Program-made: the position numbers and the translations under genes | Assembly (NCBI RefSeq): GCF_000802185.1 | Contig: NZ_KN676113.1 | Span: forward strand, 1,694,819 to 1,758,818 | Direction of reading: 5' to 3' | Source of the DNA: Belnapia sp. F-4-1 | Lineage (GTDB): Bacteria; Pseudomonadota; Alphaproteobacteria; Acetobacterales; Acetobacteraceae | DNA length: 64,000 nt | Part shown: positions 44,363-52,842 of the stretch, piece after piece | Position numbering within the stretch: position 1 is the first letter of the stretch | Layout: the number at the start of each line of letters is the position of its first letter | The notes under the pieces: generated by a model | Database searches by the model: none | The model's input: only the letters and a program-made list of their open reading frames with translations | What the model was told of the DNA's origin: nothing

Positions 44363-44632
44363 TCAGAAGTCGCTGACGCGGCCCTTCCGCTCCCAGTCGC
44401 CATAGCGCGTCGGCTCCGGACCGGACGGGCCTCCGACCTCCTTCATGCGCAGCGGCTGCTCGGGCGGCGGGTCGCCGGCGGGCGGCATAGTGGGGTCGCC
44501 GGGGATCGGCATGTCGGGGCCGGTCGGGTCGGTGACGGGCGGGGGCGGGATCTCGGGGCCGGGCGGCGTCGTGGGGTTCGGCGGCACCGGAGCGGGCGGG
44601 TCGCTCGGGGGCAGCGGCGTCGGGTCGGACAT
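44363..44632 (-). CDS. DUF1674 (SDHAF4-like) protein
   Basis: An 89-residue protein whose C terminus, [19 protein letters not shown] followed by VSDF, is the DUF1674 signature. This family includes the succinate dehydrogenase assembly factor SDHAF4 of eukaryotes; bacterial members are taken as likely SdhA-maturation factors. The first ~60 residues are an extreme proline-rich tract. ATG 44632 is preferred because AAGGAG abuts an earlier ATG at 44638 too closely. It diverges from htpX, a pairing I associate with Alphaproteobacteria. Confidence 0.85.
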   Translation of the reverse strand: MSDPTPLPPSDPPAPVPPNPTTPPGPEIPPPPVTDPTGPDMPIPGDPTMPPAGDPPPEQPLRMKEVGGPSGPEPTRYGDWERKGRVSDF

Positions 44633-44727
44633 CGGCATCTCCTTCTTGTCGCGTGACAGGCTCCAGCCTCATCTGGTGTCCTGCCGTGTGCATGCCAACG
44701 TGCGATGGAGAGGAGGGGTGGCACTCG

Positions 44728-45645
44728 ATGGGCGGATATCTGCGCACCGCGATCCTGCTGGCGGGGCTGACGGCGCTGTTCCTGGCCATCGGCTACCTGC
44801 TCGGCGGGCGGCAGGGCATGGTCATCGCCTTCCTTGTCGCATGCGCCACCAATCTCTGGTCCTGGTGGAACAGCGACCGCGTGGTGCTCTCCATGCACAA
44901 TGCCGAGCCCATCGCGCCGGAGAGCGCGCCGCGGCTTTACCAGATGGTGGAGGGGCTGGCGCAGCGGGCGGGGCTGCCGATGCCCGCGCTCTACGTCATC
45001 CACGAGGACCAGCCGAACGCCTTCGCCACCGGCCGCAATCCGGAGAATGCCGCCGTCGCGGTGAATACCGGCCTGCTCAACCTGATGTCGGAGCAGGAGG
45101 TGGCCGGCGTCGTCGCGCATGAGCTGGCGCACATCAAGCACCGCGACACGCTGCTGATGACGCTGACGGCGACGCTCGCCGGCGCCATCGGCATGCTGGC
45201 GCAATTCGGCTTCCTCTTCGGTGGAAGGTCGGAGGACGGGCGGCGCAACCCCTTCGGCCCGATCGGCGCATTGCTGCTGGTGATCGTTGGCCCGATCGCC
45301 GCGATGCTGGTGCAGATGGCGATCAGCCGCTCGCGCGAATACGAGGCGGACCGGCTGGGCGCCGAGATCTGCGGCGACCCGCGCCAGCTGGCGAGCGGGT
45401 TGCAGAAGCTCGAGCACTACAAGCAGGGGCTGGTGAACCACACCGCCGAGGCGCATCCGGCCAGCGCGCATATGTTCATCATCAACCCGCTCTCGGGGAT
45501 GCGGATGGACAGCCTCTTCACCACCCATCCGCCGACCGAGGAGCGCATCCGCCGGCTGCTGGCGATGGCGCCGCCGGCGCCCGCCTGGCCGCAACCGGCT
45601 GCGAACCGATGGGGCACCGCGCCGCGCCGCAACCCCTGGGGCTGA
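44728..45645 (+). CDS. htpX: zinc metalloprotease HtpX (M48)
   Basis: A 305-residue inner-membrane protease for quality control of membrane proteins. Two N-terminal TMs (about 5-25 and 30-46) precede the zinc motif [10 protein letters not shown] (His131, Glu132, His135), with the third ligand Glu204 in [10 protein letters not shown] further TM pair surrounds residues 147-200. The ending is a short proline-rich tail. GAGGAGGGG lies upstream of ATG 44728. Confidence 0.96.
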   Translation: MGGYLRTAILLAGLTALFLAIGYLLGGRQGMVIAFLVACATNLWSWWNSDRVVLSMHNAEPIAPESAPRLYQMVEGLAQRAGLPMPALYVIHEDQPNAFATGRNPENAAVAVNTGLLNLMSEQEVAGVVAHELAHIKHRDTLLMTLTATLAGAIGMLAQFGFLFGGRSEDGRRNPFGPIGALLLVIVGPIAAMLVQMAISRSREYEADRLGAEICGDPRQLASGLQKLEHYKQGLVNHTAEAHPASAHMFIINPLSGMRMDSLFTTHPPTEERIRRLLAMAPPAPAWPQPAANRWGTAPRRNPWG

Positions 45646-45691
45646 GCCGCGCTTGGCCCTCCGACCCATCCTTGATCGAAAGGACAGCCCG

Positions 45692-46066
45692 ATGCTTCGC
45701 TTCGCCCTGCTTGCCGCGCTGATGCTTGCCCCCATCCTGCCTGCCGCGGCACAGGATGCGGCGGCGGGGCAGCGCGTGTTCAACCAGTGCCGCGCCTGCC
45801 ACACGATCGAGCAGGGCGGCCGCAACGGCGTCGGTCCCAACCTGCATGGCGCGGTAGGGCGCAAGGCCGGCAGCATCGAGGGCTTCCGCTACTCGGCCAG
45901 CATGCGGGAGAGGGCGGGGGGCGGCCTCACCTGGGATGAGGACACGCTCCGCGCCTATCTCGCCAACCCGAAGGCGGTGGTGCCGGCCGGGTCGATGTCC
46001 TATCCCGGCTTGCGCAACGAGCAGCAGCTCAATGACCTGATCGCCTATCTGAAGGCGAATGGCTGA
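45692..46066 (+). CDS. class I cytochrome c (c2-like)
   Basis: A 124-residue periplasmic cytochrome. The signal peptide ends at AAA-QDAAAG. The haem site is Cys33, Cys36, His37 (CRACHT) and the distal ligand is Met102 (AGSMSYPG). The spacing and the TIEQGGRNGVGPNLHG segment are those of the mitochondrial-like c2/c550 group, a mobile electron carrier. AAGGA is seven bases before ATG 45692. It is convergent with a hydrolase gene, three bases apart. Confidence 0.95.
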   Translation: MLRFALLAALMLAPILPAAAQDAAAGQRVFNQCRACHTIEQGGRNGVGPNLHGAVGRKAGSIEGFRYSASMRERAGGGLTWDEDTLRAYLANPKAVVPAGSMSYPGLRNEQQLNDLIAYLKANG

Positions 46067-46069
46067 GCT

Positions 46070-46771
46070 TCAACCAATCGTCTTGGCCAGCAGCTCCGCG
46101 CTGCGGCCATTGGCGATGGTGGCCGCCCGCGCGTCCCAGGAATGACCGCCCATGCGGGCGAAGGCGTGGTCGACGCCCGGATAGACATGCACCGCGACCT
46201 GGCTGTGGCCCGAGAGCCCGGCCAGGATCTTCGTCTGCGCCTCGGGCGGGACGAACTTGTCCTTCTCGGCGATGTGCAGGATCAGCGGCGCCTTGATGCC
46301 GCCGGCCTCGCCGAGCAGGCCTTCGAGGCCGACGCCGTAGTAGCTGATATTGGCATCCGCATCCGAGCGCGCCGCCATCATGTAGGCCAGCCGCCCGCCG
46401 AGGCAGAAGCCCATCGTCGCCACCTTGCCGTTGCTGCCAGGTAGGGTGCGGGCATGCGCGACGGTGGCCTTCAGGTCCTCCACCGCCTTGTCCTGGTCCA
46501 TGCCGTTCATCAGGGCGAAGGCACGGTCCCATTGCGCCTGGCCGGCATCCGGGTCGAGCGTGACGCCCGGCTCCTGGCGCCAGAACAGGTCGGGGCTGAT
46601 GGCGATGAAGCCCATATCGGCGACCCAATCGGAGAGCTGCCGCATGGCGTCGTTCACGCCGAAGATCTCCTGGATCATCACCACGACGCCGGCCGGGCTG
46701 GCCTTTGGCATCGCCAGGTAGGCGCCGAAGCGCCCGCTGCCATCGGCTGCGGTGATTTCGATCTCGGGCAT
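46070..46771 (-). CDS. dienelactone hydrolase family protein
   Basis: A 233-residue alpha/beta hydrolase with the DLH triad Cys123 (GFCLGG), Asp171 (AEKDKFVP) and His202 (VDHAFAR), plus Glu36 (QEIFGVN). The prototype opens dienelactone in chloroaromatic breakdown, but most bacterial members act on other small lactones or esters. AAGGAG is nine bases before ATG 46771. No other aromatic pathway gene is adjacent. Confidence 0.95.
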   Translation of the reverse strand: MPEIEITAADGSGRFGAYLAMPKASPAGVVVMIQEIFGVNDAMRQLSDWVADMGFIAISPDLFWRQEPGVTLDPDAGQAQWDRAFALMNGMDQDKAVEDLKATVAHARTLPGSNGKVATMGFCLGGRLAYMMAARSDADANISYYGVGLEGLLGEAGGIKAPLILHIAEKDKFVPPEAQTKILAGLSGHSQVAVHVYPGVDHAFARMGGHSWDARAATIANGRSAELLAKTIG

Positions 46772-46816
46772 GGCCTGCTCCTTGTCTCAAACGGTTCCGG
46801 CGGCATCTAAGCCCAG

Positions 46817-47495
46817 ATGCGCAGGCTTGCCATGCCCCTGGCGATGACATTGGTGGCGGGGGCCGGGCCGGCCACGCCGCCCAATGCCCTGGAGGCCGCC
46901 GGCTGGCGCCATGCCGAATGGCATGGCGTGACCCCGGCGCGCTTCCGCCCGCTGCCCGGAGGCGGCGTGGCGGTGGAGGGCAGGGGCGAGGGCAGCTTCG
47001 TCTGGCGCCGCGTGCAGGGCGGGGCTGAATGCCTCTCCTGGCGGTGGCGCGTCGATGCCGGGCCACCGCCGACCGACCTCACCCGCGCCAGCGGCGACGA
47101 CCGGGCGCTTGCCATCGCCGTTGGATTCGCCGGCTGGCCAGCGCGCGTCACCTTCTGGCAGCGCAGCCAGCATGCCTTCGCCCAGGCTGGCGGCGGGCAG
47201 CCACCCCTTGCCGCGCAGCGTGCTGCTCTATGTCTGGGGCGGGACGGGGCGGGAGCCGGCCGCCTTCCCCAGCCCCCATATGGCCGGGCTCGGCATGGTG
47301 CGGGTGCTGCGCCCGGCCGCGACCCCGCCGGGCCGCTGGTTCGAGGAACGGGTGGACCTGGCGGCCGACTGGCGCGCCGCCTTCGGAGGCGAGCCGCCGC
47401 CCTTGCAAGAGATCGTGATCGGCACGGATGTGGACGATACCGGCAGCCGGGTCGAGGCGCAGGCGGAGGAGATACGCTTCCGCCCCTGCCGATGA
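46817..47495 (+). pseudogene. DUF3047 protein with a +1 frame break
   Basis: The N-terminal part (MRRLAMPLAMTLVAGAG signal-like start; LSWRWRVDAGPPPTDLTRAS; GDDRALAIAVGF) is in one frame. The C-terminal part (SVLLYVWGG; GLGMVRVLRP; GRWFEERVDLAADWRAAF; EIVIGTDVDDTGS) is in the next. Removing one G from GGG at 47195-47197 joins them as a normal DUF3047 protein of about 225 residues. DUF3047 proteins are exported and of unknown function. It is either a young pseudogene or a sequencing insertion. Confidence 0.75.
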
Positions 47496-47547
47496 GGCAG
47501 CGAAACACCGCGCCGTGCGTTGCCCCGCCCGAGGAGACCCAGGCGGC

Positions 47548-49020
47548 ATGCGCGACACCCCCGATTCCGGCCAGTTCAGCACCGACGTTCCGGCACGGCT
47601 GGATCGCCTGCCTTGGAGCGGCTTCCATTGGCGCGTCGTCATCGCCCTTGGCATCACCTGGATCCTCGACGGGCTGGAGGTGACGCTGGTCGGCAGCCTG
47701 GCCGGCGCCATCCACCAGAGCCCGAGCCTGGCGCTCACCGAGACGCAGATCGGGCTGACCGCCTCGGCCTATCTGGTGGGGGCGGTGGTCGGGGCGCTCG
47801 GCTTCGGCTGGCTGGCGGACAGGATCGGGCGCCGCCGCCTGTTCTTCATCACCCTCATCGTCTACATGCTGGCCAGCATCGCCACCGGCTTCGCCTGGGA
47901 TTTCTGGACCTTCGCGCTCTGCCGGATGCTGACCGGGGCCGGGATCGGCGGTGAGTACGCCGCGGTCAACTCCGCCATCCAGGAACTCATCCCCGCCCGT
48001 TTGCGCGGTCGCGTCGACCTCTTCGTCAACGGCACCTTCTGGGGCGGCGCCGCGATCGGCGCCATCACGTCCCTGGTGGTGCTCGACCCTGCCATCATCG
48101 ACCCCGAGATCGGCTGGCGCGCCGCCTTCATCGTCGGCGGCGCCCTGTCGGTGGTGGTGCTGCTGCTCCGCCGCCACCTACCGGAAAGCCCCCGCTGGCT
48201 GATGCTGCATGGCAAGCCGGAGGAAGGGGAGCAGATCGTCTCGGCCATCGAGCGGGATGTGGCGGCCGAGAAGGGCCCGCTGCCGCCCACCACCTATGGC
48301 CCGACGGTGCTCAACCGCCGCGGCGCCGCCAGCCTCGCCGAGATCTGGCACACCATGTTCCGGACCCACCGCGACCGGGCGATCCTCGGCCTGACGCTGA
48401 TGTCGTGCCAAGCCTTCTGCTACAATGCGGTGTTCTTCACCTATGCCCTGGTGCTGACGAAGTTCTACGCGATCCCGGCCCATCACGTCGGCTGGTTCAT
48501 GTTGCCCTTCGCCCTCGGCAACCTCGCTGGCCCGCTGGTGCTCGGACGGTTCTTCGACACCATCGGTCGTCGCCAGATGATCACCGCGACCTATGGCCTC
48601 GCCGGGTTGCTCATGGCGGCGACGGGCTTCGCCTTCGCGCAAGGCTGGCTTTCAGCCTGGGAGCAGACGGCGGCCTGGACGCTGATCTTCTTCTTCGCTT
48701 CCGCCGCCGCCTCGGCCGCTTACCTGACAGTGGGCGAAAGCTTCCCGCTGGAGATGCGGGCCATGGCCATCGCGCTGTTCTACGCCATCGGCACCGCGGT
48801 CGGCGGCGTGGTCGGTCCGACGCTGTTCGGCTGGCTGATCTCAAGCGGGGAGCGGGGCGACATCCTTTGGGGCTACCTGATCGCGGCGGCGCTGATGCTG
48901 GTGGCGGCGGCGACGGAGTGGCGGCTCGGCTTCGCCGCGGAGGGGCGCTCCCTGGAGGATGTCTCGACACCTCTGTCCGCTCTTGTAAAGAAACCGTTAG
49001 GCGCGCATCCCGGAAGGTGA
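47548..49020 (+). CDS. major facilitator superfamily transporter (sugar-porter-like)
   Basis: A 490-residue MFS protein with 12 TMs. The family motifs GWLADRIGRRRLFFITL (loop 2-3), CRMLTGAGIGGEYAAVNSAI (TM4), LPESPRWLMLHGKPEEG (loop 6-7) and GRFFDTIGRRQM (loop 8-9) are typical of sugar-porter and aromatic-acid/H+ symporter branches. Substrate cannot be inferred. GAGGAG lies about ten bases before ATG 47548. It follows the DUF3047 gene by 52 bases. Confidence 0.94.
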   Translation: MRDTPDSGQFSTDVPARLDRLPWSGFHWRVVIALGITWILDGLEVTLVGSLAGAIHQSPSLALTETQIGLTASAYLVGAVVGALGFGWLADRIGRRRLFFITLIVYMLASIATGFAWDFWTFALCRMLTGAGIGGEYAAVNSAIQELIPARLRGRVDLFVNGTFWGGAAIGAITSLVVLDPAIIDPEIGWRAAFIVGGALSVVVLLLRRHLPESPRWLMLHGKPEEGEQIVSAIERDVAAEKGPLPPTTYGPTVLNRRGAASLAEIWHTMFRTHRDRAILGLTLMSCQAFCYNAVFFTYALVLTKFYAIPAHHVGWFMLPFALGNLAGPLVLGRFFDTIGRRQMITATYGLAGLLMAATGFAFAQGWLSAWEQTAAWTLIFFFASAAASAAYLTVGESFPLEMRAMAIALFYAIGTAVGGVVGPTLFGWLISSGERGDILWGYLIAAALMLVAAATEWRLGFAAEGRSLEDVSTPLSALVKKPLGAHPGR

Positions 49021-49088
49021 CACCACGTTCATGGAAGTGGTTAAAATCACCTTCACAACCTAAGATTGCGTCTCAGGGAGCAGGCAGT

Positions 49089-49460
49089 ATGGCTGCGAGC
49101 ATCCAGCCTCGGATGGCTGATGACGAGTGGGAGAGCGTCTGGCAGGATTACGACCGTCGCGCACCTGCGCCGGTGGTGTCCCCAGTACCGTCCCCGGCGC
49201 CGAACGCCGGGGGGGGGCGGCGGAAGCCGGTGCTGCTGCTGGTGCTGGGCCTTAGCCTCGTCCTGGCGCCGCGGCTGGCCTCGCTGCAGACTGGCACAGC
49301 CATGGACGGGATCGACGGATTGTCCCTGGTCGCCTCCTTCTCGCCAGCCGAAGCGGAGCTGCCGCCTCTTTCCACCTCCGTCTCCCGCCTCGCTGCGCAC
49401 TCGACCGATGCGGCCTGTTGGGTGATGCAGCTCGACCCGCGCCGCCCAACCTGTCCGTAG
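49089..49460 (+). CDS. hypothetical single-TM protein, 123 aa
   Basis: An acidic N terminus (MADDEWESVWQDYDRRAP) is followed by a proline-rich stretch, a basic anchor (GGGRRKP), one TM (VLLLVLGLSLVLAPRLASL, about 48-66) and a polar C-terminal domain. GGGAG is eight bases before ATG 49089. It would be a membrane-anchored protein with about 55 residues outside. Family unknown. It may be co-transcribed with the MFS gene upstream. Confidence 0.55.
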   Translation: MAASIQPRMADDEWESVWQDYDRRAPAPVVSPVPSPAPNAGGGRRKPVLLLVLGLSLVLAPRLASLQTGTAMDGIDGLSLVASFSPAEAELPPLSTSVSRLAAHSTDAACWVMQLDPRRPTCP

Positions 49461-49519
49461 CCCGGTTTCCTGCGGCACCGTGCGTGCTTTAATCGGGGCC
49501 TTCAGCAAGGCAGGCTCTG

Positions 49520-50020
49520 ATGTCCGTGACTAAGCAGGAATTCCGCGACGCCATGGCCCGGCTAGGCGCTGCAGTGAATGTGATTACCACCGGGGGGCCC
49601 GCCGGGCGCGGCGGCTTCACCGCCAGTGCTGTCTGCAGCGTGACCGATGAGCCGCCGACCTTGCTTGTCTGCATGAACCGCAATGCCACGGCCGCACCGA
49701 TGTTGAAGGCCAACGGCAATGTCTGCGTCAACGTCGTCGCCGCCGGCCAGAAGGAGGTGGCGATGGTTTTCGCCGGCGTCACCAAGTGCACGATGGAGGA
49801 GCGGTTCGACGCCGGCACCTGGGCGAGCCTCGCCACTGGGGCACCGGTGCTGCAGGGGGCCGTCGTCTCGTTCGACTGCCAGGTCGCCGAGATCGTGGAA
49901 AAGGGCACGCATTGCGTGGTCTTTGCCGAGGTTGCCGGCATCCGCAGCGGCAGCCACCACGAGCACGGGCTGATCTATTTCGGCCGGGACTACCACCCGG
50001 TGGGCAAGGCCGCGGACTAG
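49520..50020 (+). CDS. flavin reductase (HpaC/RutF-like)
   Basis: A 166-residue FMN-binding split-barrel protein. FRDAMARLGAAVNVITTGG, GFTASAVCSVTDEPPTLLVC and the C-terminal GLIYFGRDYHPV match NAD(P)H:flavin reductases that feed reduced flavin to two-component monooxygenases. The oxygenase partner is not adjacent. It overlaps no gene; the LysR regulator begins six bases later on the same strand, an unusual same-strand arrangement that may mean co-transcription. Confidence 0.93.
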   Translation: MSVTKQEFRDAMARLGAAVNVITTGGPAGRGGFTASAVCSVTDEPPTLLVCMNRNATAAPMLKANGNVCVNVVAAGQKEVAMVFAGVTKCTMEERFDAGTWASLATGAPVLQGAVVSFDCQVAEIVEKGTHCVVFAEVAGIRSGSHHEHGLIYFGRDYHPVGKAAD

Positions 50021-50026
50021 CGGGCG

Positions 50027-50950
50027 ATGCCGCCGAGGCCCGAGGAGACGGAACTCCGCCGGCTCGACCTCAACCTGCTGCCGGTCTTCATCGCGCTGAT
50101 GCGGGAGCGCAGCGTGACCCGGGCGGGAGAGGCGCTGTTCCTGTCCCAGCCGGCCACCTCGGCGGCGCTGGCGCGGCTGCGCACGGTCTTCCGCGACGAG
50201 CTCCTGGTGCGCAACGGCAAGCAGCTGGAGCCGACGGCACGGGCCGAGGCGCTGCTTGCTGCCCTCACGCCCTCGCTCCAGGCGATCGCGGCGACGCTGG
50301 CGGGGGCGGTGCCCTTCGATCCAGCGACGGATGAGCGCGTCTTCCGCATCGGCTGGACCGATGACGTAGGGATGGCGGCGAAGCCGCTGCTGGCGCGCAT
50401 CTGGCAGCAGGCGCCGCACTGCCGGCTGGTGATCCGGGCGGCCAATTACCGCACCATCCCGGGGATGCTGGAGAGCGGGGAGATCGGCCTGGCCCTCGGC
50501 TTCATGGGGGATGACCTGCCGGCGCTGGCGAAGCAGCGAGTGCTGCGGCGCGGCAGCTTCCAGGTGCTGCGCTGCGCGAAAACGGCGCCGGTCGACCTGG
50601 AGGCCTATTGCACGCGGCCGCATGTGCTGGTGACGCCGCGCGGCGACCTCATCGGCTTCGCCGATGCGACGCTGGAGCGGCTGGGGCGGAGCCGGCGGGT
50701 GGTGCTCGGCGTGCCGGAATTCGGCCTGCTCCGGCAGGTGCTGCTGGGGACGGAGCTCCTCTGCACCGTCTCCGACGCGCTGGTCGAGGCGCTGATGGCG
50801 CCCGAGGCCGGCGGCGGCCTGGCGGCAGACCCGCTGCCCATCGATTCGCCGGATTCGGTGATGCGCATGGCCTGGCGCACCGCGCTCGACCATGACCCGG
50901 CGGAGGAGTGGCTGCGCGCCCAGGTGGTGGCGGTGCTGGCCCGGCGCTGA
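50027..50950 (+). CDS. LysR family transcriptional regulator
   Basis: A 307-residue LTTR: N-terminal winged HTH (RRLDLNLLPVFIALMRERSV, ATSAALARLRTVFRDELLVR; about residues 10-72), then a substrate-binding domain to the end. The LDLNLL start and FRDELLVRNG resemble the NodD/LeuO branch. It sits downstream of the flavin reductase gene on the same strand and may control it or the divergent neighbours; no operator was identified. Confidence 0.93.
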   Translation: MPPRPEETELRRLDLNLLPVFIALMRERSVTRAGEALFLSQPATSAALARLRTVFRDELLVRNGKQLEPTARAEALLAALTPSLQAIAATLAGAVPFDPATDERVFRIGWTDDVGMAAKPLLARIWQQAPHCRLVIRAANYRTIPGMLESGEIGLALGFMGDDLPALAKQRVLRRGSFQVLRCAKTAPVDLEAYCTRPHVLVTPRGDLIGFADATLERLGRSRRVVLGVPEFGLLRQVLLGTELLCTVSDALVEALMAPEAGGGLAADPLPIDSPDSVMRMAWRTALDHDPAEEWLRAQVVAVLARR

Positions 50951-50953
50951 GGT

Positions 50954-52480
50954 CTATTCCGCAGCGGCGGCGACCGGCACCGGCACCGGCACCGGCACCT
51001 TGTGCCGCTTCGCCTCGTAGAGCGCCGCATCGGCCTTGGCGATGGCCTGATCCATCGCCGTCGCGTCGCGCGGCATCAGCGCGACGCCCAGGCTGCAGCC
51101 GAGGCGGAGACGCCCGGTCTCGGTCGGCACGCCCTCGCGCAGCATGCAGTTCAGCCGAAGGCCGACCTCGCGCGCCGCCACCTCGACCTTGTCGGGCGCG
51201 CCGACGAGGCAGAACAGGAACTCGTCGCCGCCGAGGCGCACCGCCGCATCCTCGGTGCGCAGGTTCTTCAGGCACCAGGCGCCGATGCCGCGGAGCATGG
51301 CGTCGCCGGCGGCATGGCCGTGGGTGTCGTTGACCGGCTTGAAGCCGTCGAGGTCGAGGGCGACGACGGCACAGCCCTGGTTGATGGACGGCGTCGCCTT
51401 CTGCCAGGCGGCGAAGCCGGCGCGGTTGAGCAAGCCCGTCAGCGGGTCCCGCCAGGCCTGGTCGCGGAGCTGTTCGAGCTGCCGGGCCACGTCGCCGCTG
51501 CCGCCGAGCACGCGCTGGACGACGGAGCCCATCCGCCCGGCATAAAGCCCGGCCAGGGCGCCGCTGAGGGAAGCGATGCCGAGCGTGCCGATGCCGAGCC
51601 AGAAGCCGAAGGACCAGAGCGGAGCGAGCACCGCCGCGCGGTCGCGCTGCGCCACGACCACCCAGCCTAGATTGGGGCGGCCCGGCACGCTCTCCGCCCG
51701 GCCATAGCCGAGGATGGCGGGCACCCGGTCGGGCGGGCTTGCCTCGCGCCAGCCGCCGGTGGGGCGCTCGGCCAGCCAGGGCTTGCCGCGCTCGGTCTCG
51801 GGGCCGAGCAGCACCAGTCCGTCGGCACCGAGCACGCGGAGGATGGGGGCAGGTTGCCAGGGGGCAAGCGCTGCCATCTCGCGCTGCACCGCCTCGGCCC
51901 AGCGCCAGGTGAGGTGGCCGGAGACAACGCCAATGAGGGTACCATCCGCCGCATGCACCGGCGCCGCGGCATCGACGAAATAAGCATCCGCGCCGCCGCC
52001 CTGGTCCTCCGGCAGGAGCTTCGCCAGCATCACCGCCGGGTGGACGTCGCCGAGATGCAGGCCGGCGAGGCCGGGGCGGAACCAGGGGCGGGCTGAGACG
52101 TCGGCACCTTCCAGCAGGGCGCCGGTCGCGGCGATGACGCGGCCATCGGCGCCGGTGAAGCCGATCCAGGAAAAGGTGGGGGACCGGGCCCTCAGATCCT
52201 CGAGCAGGCGGCGGGCCATGGCGGGTTCCGGCGGCTGGCGCTCGAAGACCTCGAAATGGGCGAGCATGCCGACATCACGCGCCCAGTCGGCAAGGCCGGA
52301 ATCGAGGCGCTGCGCCATCACCCCAGCGAAATCGGCAAGGCGCCTGCCATCCTCCTCAACCAGCCGGTGCCGTTCGATCCGCAGCAGCAGCGCGGAGCCG
52401 ACCAGACCGACCAGGGCGCACAAGGCCCCCACCGCCAGACCGTGTCGCCAACCGGGACCGAACCAGCGGGAAAAGGCCAT
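50954..52480 (-). CDS. diguanylate cyclase with periplasmic Cache sensor
   Basis: A 508-residue inner-membrane enzyme making c-di-GMP. TM1 (about 13-33), a dCache-type periplasmic domain (about 40-280), TM2 (about 286-310), then a GGDEF domain. The active site is RLGGDEF (near 416-422). An RTED inhibitory site lies exactly five residues before GGDEF, so product inhibition is expected. The extreme C terminus is a VPVPVPVPV tail coded by a hexanucleotide repeat. It is convergent with the LysR gene. Confidence 0.95.
   Translation of the reverse strand: MAFSRWFGPGWRHGLAVGALCALVGLVGSALLLRIERHRLVEEDGRRLADFAGVMAQRLDSGLADWARDVGMLAHFEVFERQPPEPAMARRLLEDLRARSPTFSWIGFTGADGRVIAATGALLEGADVSARPWFRPGLAGLHLGDVHPAVMLAKLLPEDQGGGADAYFVDAAAPVHAADGTLIGVVSGHLTWRWAEAVQREMAALAPWQPAPILRVLGADGLVLLGPETERGKPWLAERPTGGWREASPPDRVPAILGYGRAESVPGRPNLGWVVVAQRDRAAVLAPLWSFGFWLGIGTLGIASLSGALAGLYAGRMGSVVQRVLGGSGDVARQLEQLRDQAWRDPLTGLLNRAGFAAWQKATPSINQGCAVVALDLDGFKPVNDTHGHAAGDAMLRGIGAWCLKNLRTEDAAVRLGGDEFLFCLVGAPDKVEVAAREVGLRLNCMLREGVPTETGRLRLGCSLGVALMPRDATAMDQAIAKADAALYEAKRHKVPVPVPVPVAAAAE
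50973..50999. repeat. hexanucleotide tandem repeat (ACCGGC, about 4.5 copies)
   Basis: Perfect head-to-tail ACCGGC units lie inside the 3' end of the diguanylate cyclase gene and encode alternating Val-Pro. Copy change would add or remove dipeptides without shifting frame. Confidence 0.9.
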
Positions 52481-52629
52481 TCGACGGAACTCCAGCTCAA
52501 CGACGGTATCGAATTCGGTTCATGGTTGCGGCTGCGGACTTCGCCGACATCCAGAACGAAAGGCTTACCTCGCGTCTCCGTGATATTGGATGCTGCTTAA
52601 CCGAAACCGAACTGGCCCGCAGGCATGCG

Positions 52630-52661
52630 AAAGGCCCGGGCGGTTTCCCACCCGGGCCTTT
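52630..52661 (-). terminator. strong intrinsic terminator hairpin
   Basis: An 11-bp perfect stem (AAAGGCCCGGG / CCCGGGCCTTT) with a ten-base loop. On the minus strand it follows the 25-codon ORF by 35 bases and ends in CCTTTC, a weak U-tract. It separates that ORF from the diguanylate cyclase gene. Confidence 0.8.
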
Positions 52662-52695
52662 CCATTGCTGCAGCCGTTGCCGGCCTAGGCAGGGC

Positions 52696-52773
52696 TCAGG
52701 AAGCCATCTCCGCAGTGGCGGTGACGATGATCCAGGCCGCAGGCAGGGCACGCGGCGTATGGCAATGAGACAC
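52696..52773 (-). CDS. candidate 25-aa micropeptide
   Basis: The frame GTG(52773)...TGA(52696) encodes a peptide starting MSHCHTPRALPAAWIIVTAT and ending AEMAS. It has a short polar Cys/His N terminus and a hydrophobic middle. GGAGG is exactly seven bases before the GTG, within a 14-base match to the anti-Shine-Dalgarno. A terminator follows. It lies downstream of the branched-chain amino-acid binding-protein gene on the same strand, after that gene's own hairpin. It could be a real peptide, a leader for something not recognised, or a ribosome-binding sRNA. Confidence 0.5.
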   Translation of the reverse strand: MSHCHTPRALPAAWIIVTATAEMAS

Positions 52774-52788
52774 TGGATCACCTCCTTT
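52774..52788 (-). promoter_or_regulatory. extended Shine-Dalgarno
   Basis: AAAGGAGGTGATCC on the minus strand is complementary to the last 14 bases of typical 16S rRNA (GGATCACCTCCTTT is seen on the plus strand at 52775-52788). Most genes here have only 4-6 matching bases. Positioned 1-15 bases before the 25-codon ORF. Confidence 0.75.
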
Positions 52789-52812
52789 CGGTTGTTGACG
52801 ACTGAAGCCAAG

Positions 52813-52834
52813 ATGGGCCCGCGAGGGGGCCCAT
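52813..52834 (-). terminator. hairpin after the binding-protein gene
   Basis: ATGGGCCC and GGGCCCAT form an 8-bp stem with a six-base loop, starting nine bases past the binding-protein stop on the minus strand. No long U-run follows, so read-through into the 25-codon ORF is possible. Confidence 0.6.
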
Positions 52835-52842
52835 TTCAAGCA

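Noticed and set aside
52775-52788. Apparent 16S rRNA 3' end (GGATCACCTCCTTT) on the plus strand
   Set aside because: No rRNA sequence flanks it; it is the complement of a strong Shine-Dalgarno on the minus strand.
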